DNA of 64,000 nucleotides from Dysosmobacter sp. (GTDB taxonomy: Bacteria > Bacillota > Clostridia > Oscillospirales > Oscillospiraceae), in the NCBI GenBank assembly GCA_022778785.1, contig JALFSO010000009.1, positions 1-64,000 of the forward strand, given 5' to 3'. The position numbers and the translations under genes were made by a program. Below are positions 47,933 through 56,626 of the stretch, in pieces. Each line of letters begins with the position of its first letter. Position 1 is the first letter of the stretch. The notes below the pieces were generated by a model that was given only the letters and a program-made list of their open reading frames with translations, had not been told where the DNA came from and did not search any database.

Positions 47933-48586
47933 ATGTTTCAGACCGTGATTTTTGACCTGGACGGGACGCTGCTCAACACCATCGACGATCTGACCGCCGC
48001 CGGTAACTATGTCTGCCAGCGCAACGGCTGGCCCACCCACACGGTGGAGGAGTTCAAGCTGATGGTAGGCCACGGCATCCCCAATCTGGTGTCCCAGTTC
48101 TCTCCGGCGGAATTCCGCAGCCCGCTGCTGCTGATGTCCACGCTGTCCCAGTTCTCCGAGTATTACGGCAAGCACAATATGGACAGGACCGTCCCCTATG
48201 ACGGCATTCCGGAGCTGCTGGCATCTCTGAAGGAACAGGGCGTCCGGATGGCCGTCTACTCCAACAAGGCCGACGAGTTCAGCCAGGTCATCGTGCGGCA
48301 CTACTTCCCCGGCGTCTTCGATCTGGTGCTGGGCAAGGTGTCCGGCCTGCCGGTGAAGCCCGATCCCACCGGTGTGAAGCGCATTCTGGAAAAGCTGGGT
48401 GCCGACGCCGCCTCCACCCTGTACGTGGGCGACAGCGACGTGGATATGCAGACCGCCCACAATGCCGGTCTGACGGCCTGCGGCGTCACCTGGGGCTTCC
48501 GGTCCCGGGAGGAGCTGGCGGGCGAGCATCCCCGCTTCCTGGCGGACACCCCGGCGGAGCTGCTGGGCCATGCCCTGGGCGAGTAA
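47933..48586 (+). CDS. HAD-family hydrolase, phosphoglycolate-phosphatase-like
   Basis: A 217-residue HAD protein with motif I FDLDGTLLNT (Asp8, Asp10), motif II YSNKAD, motif III lysine in GLPVKPDPTG and motif IV YVGDSDVDMQTAHNAG. A helical cap (about 15-85) places it in the Gph-like subgroup that hydrolyses phosphoglycolate or similar phosphomonoesters. The start at 47933 is 7 bases from AAAGGGG; the ATG two codons earlier lies only 1 base from it. Monocistronic. Confidence 0.88.
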   Translation: MFQTVIFDLDGTLLNTIDDLTAAGNYVCQRNGWPTHTVEEFKLMVGHGIPNLVSQFSPAEFRSPLLLMSTLSQFSEYYGKHNMDRTVPYDGIPELLASLKEQGVRMAVYSNKADEFSQVIVRHYFPGVFDLVLGKVSGLPVKPDPTGVKRILEKLGADAASTLYVGDSDVDMQTAHNAGLTACGVTWGFRSREELAGEHPRFLADTPAELLGHALGE

Positions 48587-48597
48587 TCCCGATTATT

Positions 48598-48640
48598 GAA
48601 AAAACGGACGTATGCCGCAATGGCATGCGTCCGTTTTTTA
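48598..48640. terminator. Bidirectional terminator
   Basis: AAAAAACGGACG...CGTCCGTTTTTT: stem ACGGACG-TATGCC with GGCATG-CGTCCGT, flanked by an A-run and a T-run; between convergent genes. Confidence 0.92.
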
Positions 48641-48649
48641 TATCCGTAT

Positions 48650-49180
48650 TCACCGCAGCCAGCGGCGGCGGAGCCGGTTCCTCCAGAGGGCGCTGAGCCG
48701 GTGGAGCATGGCGTCCGTCAGCAGGAACACCAACTCCATCAGTACCACCGTGGCGGCCATCAGGGCAACGGAGGTGGTCCGGAACTCCTGCACCAGCGCT
48801 TCCATCTGAAAGAGGAAGATCAGCAGGGCGTAGAGCGCCGCCATGGAGGCCGTGCAAAGCCCCAGCTTCGCCCCGTACTGCAAGGCCCGGGGCCGGATGC
48901 GGTCCAGGGCGGGCTGGACCGCGGGATACCAGCCCCAGAACAGCCAGACCCCCGCCAGTTCCCGGTCTGCCGCCAGCAGCAGCCCCAGGATGGCGACAGC
49001 GGCGTAGGCGGTGAGGGCCAGTTTCATTCCGAACTCCTCCCGCACCGGCAGCAGCGCCGTCATGGCCAGGATGGGACAGCAGTACAGCGCCACCGGGATC
49101 ACGCTCCCCAGCAGCAGAAACACCGCCGCCAGGGCGCACAGCATCCCGCACAGGGCCAGTTTTCTCGTCTTCTCCCGCAA
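48650..49180 (-). CDS. S-component-like integral membrane protein of unknown function
   Basis: A 176-residue protein with about five helices. The N-terminal segment KLALCGMLCALAAVFLLLGS followed by a hydrophobic stretch ending LLPVREEFG is the kind of start seen in ECF-transporter S components, but no substrate signature is visible. Translation likely starts at TTG 49180, one base after the previous stop; an internal ATG at residue 13 has no better site. It is the last gene of the apbE operon. Confidence 0.55.
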   Translation of the reverse strand: MREKTRKLALCGMLCALAAVFLLLGSVIPVALYCCPILAMTALLPVREEFGMKLALTAYAAVAILGLLLAADRELAGVWLFWGWYPAVQPALDRIRPRALQYGAKLGLCTASMAALYALLIFLFQMEALVQEFRTTSVALMAATVVLMELVFLLTDAMLHRLSALWRNRLRRRWLR

Positions 49181-49181
49181 C

Positions 49182-51092
49182 TCAGCCCACGTCCTTGTAC
49201 TTCATCTTGTAGTAGCTCCACCGGCGCATTTTGGCGATGAGGGCCTGCTGGTCCTCCGACAGCTCCGTCTGCTTGCACAGTGTGCCGTCGCCCTGCTGGC
49301 AGACCGTCTTGTGGAGGATGGGCAGTTCCCGGCGGGCCTCCGTCAGGTAAGAGAACCAGGGGCTGGACGCGCCCCGGCCCGTCAGCTCCAGCACCGTGGC
49401 GCCCAGATAGCAGGCGCTGATGGAACCGTCCTCCGGCAGGTCCAGAGCGGACACGGCGTTCTCCCAGTCCAGCTGCTCCGCCGCCGCGTCGTTGGCCCAG
49501 ATCACATAGGGCGTCTCGTAGGTGGCGATGAACCGGGAGATGTCGCCGCCATCGGGCTGCATATCCATGCCCAGTTCGTTGTAGGCCAGACGGCCGTCCC
49601 CCAGATAGGGCAGGTGATCGCCGAAGTACACCAGGATCACCGGCTCCTCACGCTGGGCAAAGTAGTCCCGCAGGTCGCCCAGCATTTGGTCGGCGTCCCG
49701 GACGCCCTCGATATACACCTTCAGCAGCGTCTCCGCCTCCTCAGACAGTTCGGCGGAGGTCTCCACCGGCGGGAATTCATACCCCGCGCCGTACTTGTCG
49801 GCGGTATAGGACATGTGGTTCTGAATGGTGGTCGTGTAGTTGAAGTAGGGTGCGCCGTTCTCCATGGCGGCCTCGAACTTCTCCTGAATGAGGCCGGTCA
49901 GATACTCGTCGGAGACCCAGGTGCCGGTGCCCTTGTACTCCACATTCTCCATCTGGTCGGCAAACAAAATCTCCTGGGCGCCGAACCAGCGGTAGACGTT
50001 CTCCCGGTTGTAGAACCAGGCGTAGCCCGGGTGCAGGAAGGACGTCTGATAGCCGTCACTCCCGAAGACCCGGAACAGGCTGTCCAGATTCCGGTTTACC
50101 GCCCGGAAGGGGGAGATGGTGCCGGGGGACAGGGTGGCTCCCTGGATGCCCGTCAGCACGTCAAACTCCGTGGCGGCAGTGCCGCCGGCGAAGCCGGGTA
50201 CCACCACATGGCCGGAGAGACAATTGGGGTCCGCCTGGATATCGTGGAGATTCTTCAGCGGGTCGTTTTCCTCGCTGTAGGTAAAGGCATCGAAATCCGT
50301 AATGTCCGAGAAGGCCTCGTTCATCACCATGATGACATTGACGTCCTTCCCCAGACCCGCGACATCCCCGGTCTCCCAGCTCTCCGCCTCGGCACGGGAG
50401 TAGCCCTCCGGCTTGTCCACGCCGTACTTGGTGAAGTGGTGGCAGAAGCAGTAGGGGAAGCCCAGCTCGTTGAACATCACCGGGATGTACTCCCGGTTGC
50501 TGACGGAGAAGGAGTTGTACAGATCGTCGGAGGCGTAGACGGTGAGGATCAGCCCCGCCAGAATGGCGATGGGGGCAATAAAGCCCAGGAGCCGCGCCCA
50601 GACCGTCCGCAGCTTCTCCACCGGGAAGGGCTTGCAGCCAATGAACCGGGACAGCGCCAGCGTGGCCGCCGCCGTCAGGATGATCACCGCGATGACGCCC
50701 CAGGGCCACTGGATGCTGTAGTCCTTGGTGGCGGAGAAGACCTCCTTCAGCAGGGCGAAGTCCCGGGGGAACACCGGCTCATCCCGGACCACCAGCTTGA
50801 TGCGGTTGGCCATGGACAGCACAGCGCAGCCGGTCCCCACCAGACAGGCGGAGGCGAACACGTTGCGGAACAGGAAGGTGAAGGCCAGCATCAGCGCCCC
50901 GATGGGCACACAGTTCAGGATGATCAGCAGCGGCTGGTGCAGGAAGATCCATCCCACCCGCATAAAGCTGTTGGGCTGGATCCACAGGCACAGCAGGGTA
51001 TAGAAACCAGTAAGCAGCACCACCGCCGTCAGGGACAGGGCAAGCCCCATCTGATACTTCGGCGTATGTTTTTCTCGTCTCTGTCGTTTCAA
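49182..51092 (-). CDS. LtaS/MdoB-like membrane sulfatase-fold phosphotransferase
   Basis: A 636-residue protein. Five helices (about 15-38, 48-75, 78-95, 133-150, 172-188) precede an external alkaline-phosphatase-like domain. In that domain VNVIMVMNEAFSDITD supplies a metal-binding glutamate (Glu259), GGTAATEFD holds the probable nucleophile Thr305, and VYFGDHLPYLG holds further metal ligands. LtaS enzymes transfer glycerol phosphate from phosphatidylglycerol, giving lipoteichoic acid and diacylglycerol. The substrate of this divergent member is not certain. It starts at TTG 51092 after AAAGGA. Confidence 0.82.
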   Translation of the reverse strand: MKRQRREKHTPKYQMGLALSLTAVVLLTGFYTLLCLWIQPNSFMRVGWIFLHQPLLIILNCVPIGALMLAFTFLFRNVFASACLVGTGCAVLSMANRIKLVVRDEPVFPRDFALLKEVFSATKDYSIQWPWGVIAVIILTAAATLALSRFIGCKPFPVEKLRTVWARLLGFIAPIAILAGLILTVYASDDLYNSFSVSNREYIPVMFNELGFPYCFCHHFTKYGVDKPEGYSRAEAESWETGDVAGLGKDVNVIMVMNEAFSDITDFDAFTYSEENDPLKNLHDIQADPNCLSGHVVVPGFAGGTAATEFDVLTGIQGATLSPGTISPFRAVNRNLDSLFRVFGSDGYQTSFLHPGYAWFYNRENVYRWFGAQEILFADQMENVEYKGTGTWVSDEYLTGLIQEKFEAAMENGAPYFNYTTTIQNHMSYTADKYGAGYEFPPVETSAELSEEAETLLKVYIEGVRDADQMLGDLRDYFAQREEPVILVYFGDHLPYLGDGRLAYNELGMDMQPDGGDISRFIATYETPYVIWANDAAAEQLDWENAVSALDLPEDGSISACYLGATVLELTGRGASSPWFSYLTEARRELPILHKTVCQQGDGTLCKQTELSEDQQALIAKMRRWSYYKMKYKDVG

Positions 51093-51126
51093 ACAATTCG
51101 GTCCTTTCTATGATCTCAGACGCTGG

Positions 51127-52200
51127 TCAGGCCTCCGGCGTCTTTTTGCAGGCTGCCAGCACATCGGCGGATGTCAGCCGCATCAGGTCCTCACGGCCCA
51201 CGGTCTCCATGGCCGCCAAGCGGTTGGCCTGGGCTGTCAGGATCTTTTCAAACAGATTCCGGACGCCCCGTGCGTTGCCGAAGGAGACGGCGTCGGCGCC
51301 GGCCTCCTCCAGAGCGTCCTTCACCGTCTCCCGGGCGTCCTCCGCCAGGGTGTAGCAGCCCTTTTCGCACTGTCTCCCGAAGATTTGGAGCAGCTCCTCC
51401 GGAGTGTAGTCGTCAAAGTGGAGGAAGCGGTTGAACCGGGACTCCAGACCGGGATTGGAGTGGATGAAGTCGTCCATCAGGCCGTCGTATCCGGCCACGA
51501 TGACCACCAGATCGTCCCGGTGGTCCTCCATGGCCTTCAGAATGGTGTCGATGGCCTCCTGGCCGAAGTCGTTCTCCGACCGGCCATTGAGGGCGTAGGC
51601 CTCGTCGATGAACAGCACGCCCCCCAAGGCGGAGTCGATGACTTTCCGGGTCTTGATGGCCGTCTGCCCTACGTAGCCCGCCACCAGACCGGACCGGTCC
51701 ACCTCCACCAGCTGTCCCTTGGACAGGATGCCCAGAGAGTGGTAGATCCGGGCCATCAGCCGGGCCACGGTGGTCTTGCCGGTGCCGGGATTGCCGGAGA
51801 ACACCATATGGAGGCTCAGGTCCGTGGTAGGCAGGCCGTTCTCCTTCCGGAGACGGTACACCGTCACCAGATTGATAAGATTTCTGACCTCCTGCTTCAC
51901 GGCGCCCAGGCCGATGTAGCCGTCCAGTTCCGCCTGGAGATCCTCAATCTTCTCCGGTGGGATCTCCGCCGCGGCTTCTCTGGCGGCATCGTCCGTCGGG
52001 ACGGCGGACTGTTTCTCCGGCTTCTCCGGAGCCGGGGCTTTGTCCGGTGCCTTGGGGGCCATCGTCTCCGGTGACGGCGCGGCGGGCGTTCCCCAGAAGT
52101 CGCCGCCCATGTGGCTGAGATTGTTCTCCGTCATGGTGCGGATCACGTCCAGCTGCTGGGCGATGAGCTGGTCTTTTCTGTCGTCGTTTCTGCGCTTCAT
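51127..52200 (-). CDS. AAA+ ATPase, CbxX/SpoVK type
   Basis: A 357-residue protein with a Pro/Ala/Lys-rich N-terminal region (about 25-80) and one AAA+ domain: Walker A SGNPGTGKTTVARL, Walker B GGVLFIDEAYAL, and DHRDDLVVIVAGYDGLMD. The motif FIDEAYAL is typical of the CbxX/CfqX and SpoVK group, which remodel proteins (Rubisco activase, spore maturation, type-VII-related systems). It has no ESX genes beside it. The ATG at 52200 follows GGGAGG; a GTG five codons earlier would overlap that site. Confidence 0.86.
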   Translation of the reverse strand: MKRRNDDRKDQLIAQQLDVIRTMTENNLSHMGGDFWGTPAAPSPETMAPKAPDKAPAPEKPEKQSAVPTDDAAREAAAEIPPEKIEDLQAELDGYIGLGAVKQEVRNLINLVTVYRLRKENGLPTTDLSLHMVFSGNPGTGKTTVARLMARIYHSLGILSKGQLVEVDRSGLVAGYVGQTAIKTRKVIDSALGGVLFIDEAYALNGRSENDFGQEAIDTILKAMEDHRDDLVVIVAGYDGLMDDFIHSNPGLESRFNRFLHFDDYTPEELLQIFGRQCEKGCYTLAEDARETVKDALEEAGADAVSFGNARGVRNLFEKILTAQANRLAAMETVGREDLMRLTSADVLAACKKTPEA

Positions 52201-52219
52201 GTCTCCGCCTCCCACAGTT

Positions 52220-52732
52220 TTATTTCATCAGGCCGGTCTGTTCCAACGCCCGGAACAGCAGTCCCGCCAGATAGCCCGTCAGGGTCCCGGACAGCAGCGA
52301 CACCGCCAGCAGCACCGGCAGATAGGCCAGCGGCGCGGCGTTGCCCAGCGTCACCATGGCCGCCGCCACCTGGCCGCAGTTGTGGGCGGCGGCGCCGCCC
52401 ATGGACACGCCGTAAATGGATAGTCTCCGCAGCCGGGACAGACCGATCATCACCAGCATGGCGGATAGGCCCCCCATCAGGGAGAACAGCAGCGCGTTGA
52501 GATTTCCGGCGAACGCCGCCCCCAGGGTACACCGGGCAATGAGGATCAGCATCGCCTGGGTGGGGCCCAGGGCGTACAGGGCGAAGATGGTCACGATGTT
52601 GGCCAGCCCCAGCTTGATGCCCGGCAGGGGGATCAGCAGGCCCAGGGGGATAAAGTTCTCCATGTAGCTGAGGCCCAGGGCCAGGGCCGTCAGCACGGCG
52701 CAGAGGGTCAGCTGCCGTGTGGTCAGTTTCAT
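52220..52732 (-). CDS. Gx transporter family protein (Hpre_diP_synt_I, S-component-like)
   Basis: A 170-residue membrane protein with about six helices. LCAVLTALALGLSYMENFIPLG, IPLPGIKLGLANIVT and the GAAAHNCGQVAAA segment are typical of the family once called heptaprenyl diphosphate synthase component I. Its members usually stand beside a NusG_II protein and ApbE, as here, and are thought to be ECF-type S components, perhaps for a flavin or quinone-related compound. The ATG at 52732 follows GGAGGG. Confidence 0.85.
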   Translation of the reverse strand: MKLTTRQLTLCAVLTALALGLSYMENFIPLGLLIPLPGIKLGLANIVTIFALYALGPTQAMLILIARCTLGAAFAGNLNALLFSLMGGLSAMLVMIGLSRLRRLSIYGVSMGGAAAHNCGQVAAAMVTLGNAAPLAYLPVLLAVSLLSGTLTGYLAGLLFRALEQTGLMK

Positions 52733-52745
52733 ACGCGCCGCCCTC

Positions 52746-53153
52746 CTATCCGATGACCGCGTCCACGGCGGCGTCTTCCGCACCGCCGGTAAGCTGGATG
52801 GAGATGCGGGCGGGCAGGCAGACGATGCTCCGTCCGGCGTGATGGATCTCCCCGGTGTGGACGCAGTCCTGATTGGGGCAGTCCGACGACGCCACCCGGA
52901 CGCCCTCCGCCGAGAACTCCACCGTCAGGGAATACCCGCTGCCGCTGTAGGTCCGGGTCTCCGGGGCGGACAGGGCCGTCAGATCCACCCGATCCAGCTC
53001 CCTGCCGTCGGCGGACACCACCGCCTGGAGCCTGTTCCCCGCGGAGAGGGTCCGGCTCCAGTACGCCCCGCCGGTAACGGCGGCCAGCAGCAATATCACC
53101 GCCGCCACGGCGGCGTCCCACCGGGTGGGGTGCAGTTTAACGGATGATCTCAT
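52746..53153 (-). CDS. NusG domain II-containing membrane-anchored protein
   Basis: A 135-residue protein: one N-terminal helix (about 14-32) and an external NusG_II beta domain ending in CPNQDCVHTGEIHHAGRSIVCLPARI, the cysteine and histidine pattern usual in this family. In many anaerobic Firmicutes it is found beside apbE, Gx transporter and Rnf-type genes; its role in extracellular flavin or electron transfer is inferred from that context. The start at 53153 lies within the end of apbE, a 17-base overlap. Confidence 0.86.
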   Translation of the reverse strand: MRSSVKLHPTRWDAAVAAVILLLAAVTGGAYWSRTLSAGNRLQAVVSADGRELDRVDLTALSAPETRTYSGSGYSLTVEFSAEGVRVASSDCPNQDCVHTGEIHHAGRSIVCLPARISIQLTGGAEDAAVDAVIG

Positions 53154-54210
53154 AGATATACCCGGCGTCCTCGTTTCGTTCAAATTTCTTCTCGAGGCCA
53201 TCAGTGACCAGCAGACGGCCGTCCGCCGTCACCAGCACCATGTCGAATTCGTACCCCGACCGGCGCCAGAAGTCGATGGCCCGCTCCTCCCCCATGACGA
53301 ACAGCGCCGTGGAGAAGGCGTCGGCCATGGTGCCGCCGGTCAGACCGTCGCCGCCGTCCGGGCCCACCGCCGGAGCCACGATGGTGACGGACAGCAGCCC
53401 GCTGTCCGCCGGATATCCGGTGGCGGGATCGATGATATGGTGATAAGTTTGGCCATCCTGCTCAAAATAGCGCTGATAGCCGCCGGAGGTGATGGCATAG
53501 GCGTCCCGCAGGCTGAGTACACCGGTGCAGGAATCCGTATCCTGCGGATCCTGGACCGCCACTCGCCAGGGAGCGCCGTCGGGCTTTTCGCCATGGGCGT
53601 AGACGTTGCCTCCCAAATACGCCAGGGCGGATTCCACCCCCTGCTCCCGGAAGATGGCCTCGACCCGCTCCGAGGCGTAGCCCTTGGCGATACCGCCCAG
53701 GTCGATGGACTGCCCTTCCCCGATAGTCACCTGAGCCGTGTCTCCCCGGTCCTCCACGGCGATGGTCCCACTGTCCACCAGGGGCAGCAGGCTATCCAGC
53801 GTCCCCCGGTCGGGGACGTGCTTTTCGTCGGTGGTGAAACCCCAGGCGTCCATCACCGGGGCAATTGTGATGTCAAAAGCGCCGCCGGTGTCCTCCGAGA
53901 AGGTCCGGGCGCTTTGGATCAGACGCCCTGTCTCCCCGCTGACCGTCACTGGCGCTCCGGCGCCGCTGTTGACGCGAGAGACCTCACTGTCTCCGTCTGT
54001 CCGGTCCAGCAGGGCCTCCAGACGCCGGACCTCCCGGTCCGCCGCGTCTGCCGCCGCCTGGCCGTTTTTGCCGTAGGCGGTGAACCGCATCACCGTGTCC
54101 ATGGCGAAGGTCTCCGTCACGGCGGGCTCCTCCGCTCCGCAGCCGCTCAGTGCGCCGCACAGCAGCGCCGCAGCCAGCGCCAGTGCGGCCCGTTTCATTT
54201 TGCGTGTCAT
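53137..54210 (-). CDS. apbE: FAD:protein FMN transferase lipoprotein (ApbE)
   Basis: A 357-residue protein with lipobox LSGC at about residue 24. ApbE attaches FMN to threonine of extracytoplasmic proteins such as Rnf or Nqr subunits and FMN-binding reductases. Seen here are AMDTVMRFTAYG, FDITIAPVMDAWGF, DLGGIAKGYASERV, LGGNVYAHG and HHIIDPATGYPA, all family hallmarks including the Mg2+-binding C-terminal region. GAGAGGATG precedes the ATG. It is the first gene of a six-gene minus-strand operon. No flavinylation target is in the window. Confidence 0.94.
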   Translation of the reverse strand: MTRKMKRAALALAAALLCGALSGCGAEEPAVTETFAMDTVMRFTAYGKNGQAAADAADREVRRLEALLDRTDGDSEVSRVNSGAGAPVTVSGETGRLIQSARTFSEDTGGAFDITIAPVMDAWGFTTDEKHVPDRGTLDSLLPLVDSGTIAVEDRGDTAQVTIGEGQSIDLGGIAKGYASERVEAIFREQGVESALAYLGGNVYAHGEKPDGAPWRVAVQDPQDTDSCTGVLSLRDAYAITSGGYQRYFEQDGQTYHHIIDPATGYPADSGLLSVTIVAPAVGPDGGDGLTGGTMADAFSTALFVMGEERAIDFWRRSGYEFDMVLVTADGRLLVTDGLEKKFERNEDAGYIYEIIR

Positions 54211-54296
54211 ATGTCATCCTCTCACGGACATTTTTGTCTTCCGTCCCAGGCTGCATTCCTTGTCCTGCGGACAGTCCGGCACATTCAAACAGGCTT

Positions 54297-54325
54297 AGTA
54301 TACCACACTTTTTTTCGGTTCTCAA
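54297..54325 (-). promoter_or_regulatory. Promoter of apbE operon
   Basis: Minus strand TTGAGA (54325-54320), 17-base spacer, TATACT (54302-54297). Confidence 0.7.
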
Positions 54326-54356
54326 CCGGCAAGCCGCAGTTTTTGGGGTCATCCTC

Positions 54357-54385
54357 TTGCAAAACATGAAAAAGTCTGCTACAAT
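54357..54385 (+). promoter_or_regulatory. Promoter of seven-helix protein gene
   Basis: TTGCAA (54357-54362), 17-base spacer, TACAAT (54380-54385). A leader hairpin, GTCCCCTG with CAGGGGGAC (54396-54423), follows. Confidence 0.7.
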
Positions 54386-54456
54386 AACACAATATGTCCC
54401 CTGTGTATTTCGCTCAGGGGGACACGCCTGTGAATTCACCTTGGAGGTTACGATAA

Positions 54457-55227
54457 ATGGCTCAGAAACCCAATAAAAAAGGAAACGCCCGTGCGCAGAA
54501 GGCTGATTCTGTCAACAGCGCCGTCAAGTTTTTGCTGGCCGGCTGCCTGGCAGAGGCGTATCTTCTGGTGCTTCGCAAATACTTCATCAACGGAAAGCTG
54601 GAGCAGGTCGTTCAGTGGGACGGCTATCTCCAGATTATTGTCTACGCGGGGCTGATCATCGCCGCGGCGGGACTTGCCCTGAGACTGGTGTTCCGGAAAG
54701 AGAAGTCCTGGAAGCAGAGCGCCGGCTGGACTCTGCTGGGCGCCGGCGCATTTCTGGCCGTGGCCAGCTGGCTGGTGCGGAACTACGTCTACACGGCCAT
54801 CACCCCGCTGTGCATCATCGTCCCTGTGGTGATGCTGCTGGGGATTCTTTGGAGCCTGTACGACCGGGAGTGCGTCTACTCCCTGTCCGTTCTGGGCGTC
54901 ACGGTGCTGGTGCTGTGGCTCTGCCGCAAGGGCCTGGGCACTGTGGTCTGGAATACCAAGGTCCTGATCGCGGCGGTGCTCTATCTGGCCGTCATGGCTG
55001 TGGCGGGCGTTCTGTTCTGGAAGGCCGGAAAGGCCGACGGCATGCTGGGCAATGTCCGGATGCTGCCCAAGGGCGCGGACGCCATGCCCGTGTACGCCTC
55101 CTGCGTGCTGTCCCTGGCCGCGGTGGCCGTGGGGCTGATCAGCACCACCGCCGCTTACTACGCCATCTGGGCCGTCTGCCTGGTGATCTTTGCGCTGGCG
55201 GTGTATTACACCGTCCGTCAGCTTTAA
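54457..55227 (+). CDS. Conserved-looking membrane protein of unknown function
   Basis: I do not recognise this 256-residue protein. After a basic, soluble N-terminus (about 20 residues, Lys/Ala/Gln-rich) come about seven to eight hydrophobic helices in pairs; short loops contain FRKEKSWKQ, WSLYDREC and KAGKADGML. No catalytic or transport motif is visible. It has its own promoter, a leader hairpin and a strong terminator, and is divergent from apbE. TTGGAGG precedes the ATG. It may be a membrane scaffold or a channel-like protein; confidence is in the gene, not the role. Confidence 0.75.
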   Translation: MAQKPNKKGNARAQKADSVNSAVKFLLAGCLAEAYLLVLRKYFINGKLEQVVQWDGYLQIIVYAGLIIAAAGLALRLVFRKEKSWKQSAGWTLLGAGAFLAVASWLVRNYVYTAITPLCIIVPVVMLLGILWSLYDRECVYSLSVLGVTVLVLWLCRKGLGTVVWNTKVLIAAVLYLAVMAVAGVLFWKAGKADGMLGNVRMLPKGADAMPVYASCVLSLAAVAVGLISTTAAYYAIWAVCLVIFALAVYYTVRQL

Positions 55228-55260
55228 GCGGCTCCTCGTTGTTTCCATCCCGTATGCTCC

Positions 55261-55293
55261 ACTCCCTGCCGTCTTCACGGCAGGGAGTTTTTC
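55261..55293 (+). terminator. Terminator after seven-helix protein gene
   Basis: Perfect 12-bp stem ACTCCCTGCCGT / ACGGCAGGGAGT with a CTTC loop, then TTTTCTG. Confidence 0.93.
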
Positions 55294-55334
55294 TGTTCCA
55301 GAGCCGTGCAGATCCTTTGTCCCGGAAAACGCAG

Positions 55335-55370
55335 AGCGCCCCCGCCGCCCTTTTGGGCGGCGGGGGCGCT
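55335..55370 (-). terminator. Terminator-like hairpin after pfkA
   Basis: Perfect 16-bp stem AGCGCCCCCGCCGCCC / GGGCGGCGGGGGCGCT with a 4-base loop, 17 bases after the pfkA stop. T-run weak on minus. Confidence 0.75.
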
Positions 55371-55386
55371 GTCATTCAGCAGACAG

Positions 55387-56472
55387 TCAATCGCCGAAGA
55401 AGATGCCGATGTCCCGGGCCGTCTGGATCAGAGGATGGTCCGTGGGCAGGAACTTGGTCTGGCTGGCGGCATCCGCCAGGGGGACCGCCACGATCTCGCC
55501 CTTCTGGATGCCCACCATGTAGCCGTACTGCTTATCCCGGATCAGCTTGGCCGCGGCAGTGCCGAACTGGGTGGCCAGCACCCGGTCATAGGGGCAGGGA
55601 GGGCCGCCTCTCTGATAGTGGCCGGGAATGGTGACCCGGGCCTCCTGACCCAGGGCCTTCTCCAGCTCGCTGGCCAGCCGGTAGGAGATTGTGGAGTGCT
55701 TGCTGTTCTCCTTGGCCCGGCGGCGCTCCTCCTCGGAAAGCTGCTTGTCAGTGACGGACACGGCGCCCTCCGCCACGGCGATGATGGAGAAGTTCCGGCC
55801 TCTCTTGCGGCGGCTCTCCAGTCCCGCCACGATTTTGTTGAAGTCGTAGGGGATCTCCGGAATGAGGACGACGTCGGCACCGCTGCCGATGCCTGCGTGG
55901 AGGGTCAGCCAGCCGGCGTCCCGGCCCATCAGCTCCACCAGGAAGATCCGGCCGTGAGAGCTTGCAGTGGAGTGAATATAGTCAATGACGTTGGACGCGA
56001 TGTCCACGGCGCTCTGGAAGCCGAAGGTGGTGTCGGTGCCGAAGATGTCGTTGTCGATGGTCTTGGGCAGGGTCACCACGTTCATACCGGCGTCCATCAA
56101 CAGCTTGGCGCTCTTCTGGGTGCCGTTGCCGCCCATGACCACCAGACAGTCCAGGTTCAGCCGGTTGTAGGTGTCCAGCATGGCGGGCATCAGGTCGTTG
56201 CCCTCCTCGTCCACGATGGCCTTGCCGGGGATGTACCGCTGGCGGGAGGTGCCCAGAATGGTGCCGCCCTCCGTCAGGATGCCAGAGAAGTCCTTGGGCT
56301 CCATGAACTTGTAGTCGCCGTCGATGAGCCCCCGGTAACCGTCGTACATGCCGAAGATCTCCACATTGTCCACGTACTGCAGCAGCGCCTTGCCGACACC
56401 TCGGATGGCAGCGTTCAGGCCCTGGCAGTCGCCGCCGCTGGTGACGATGCCCACACGGGTAGTTCGCTTCAT
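55387..56472 (-). CDS. pfkA: 6-phosphofructokinase, mixed-group type (Gly/Lys variant)
   Basis: A 361-residue PFK-A family enzyme. TSGGDCQGLNAAIRG binds the donor, GGNGTQKS stands at residues 114-121, TIDND holds the catalytic Asp140, and MGRDAGWL and PGHYQRGG complete the active site. ATP enzymes carry Gly-Gly and PPi enzymes Asp-Lys at the two donor-discriminating positions. Here the first is Gly (GGNGT) and the second Lys (PKTIDND). That Gly/Lys form belongs to the long, mixed group, most often ATP-dependent and not allosteric. AAAGGAG precedes the ATG at 56472. Confidence 0.92.
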   Translation of the reverse strand: MKRTTRVGIVTSGGDCQGLNAAIRGVGKALLQYVDNVEIFGMYDGYRGLIDGDYKFMEPKDFSGILTEGGTILGTSRQRYIPGKAIVDEEGNDLMPAMLDTYNRLNLDCLVVMGGNGTQKSAKLLMDAGMNVVTLPKTIDNDIFGTDTTFGFQSAVDIASNVIDYIHSTASSHGRIFLVELMGRDAGWLTLHAGIGSGADVVLIPEIPYDFNKIVAGLESRRKRGRNFSIIAVAEGAVSVTDKQLSEEERRRAKENSKHSTISYRLASELEKALGQEARVTIPGHYQRGGPPCPYDRVLATQFGTAAAKLIRDKQYGYMVGIQKGEIVAVPLADAASQTKFLPTDHPLIQTARDIGIFFGD

Positions 56473-56512
56473 TGCAATTCTCCTTTCAGATGATTCTGAA
56501 AACCTTTGCCTC

Positions 56513-56541
56513 ATCATATCAGGACATCTTCAGTCCGTCAA
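56513..56541 (-). promoter_or_regulatory. Promoter of pfkA
   Basis: Minus strand TTGACG (56541-56536), 17-base spacer, TATGAT (56518-56513). Its own promoter separates pfkA from the DUF4127 gene. Confidence 0.75.
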
Positions 56542-56626
56542 GCTGGATTTTCGCAGATTTTCTCGGTTTTTCGTCCGAAATCTGAATCAAAAGTTTGGGA
56601 AAATGTGCTGTATTGGCAGATTCAGC

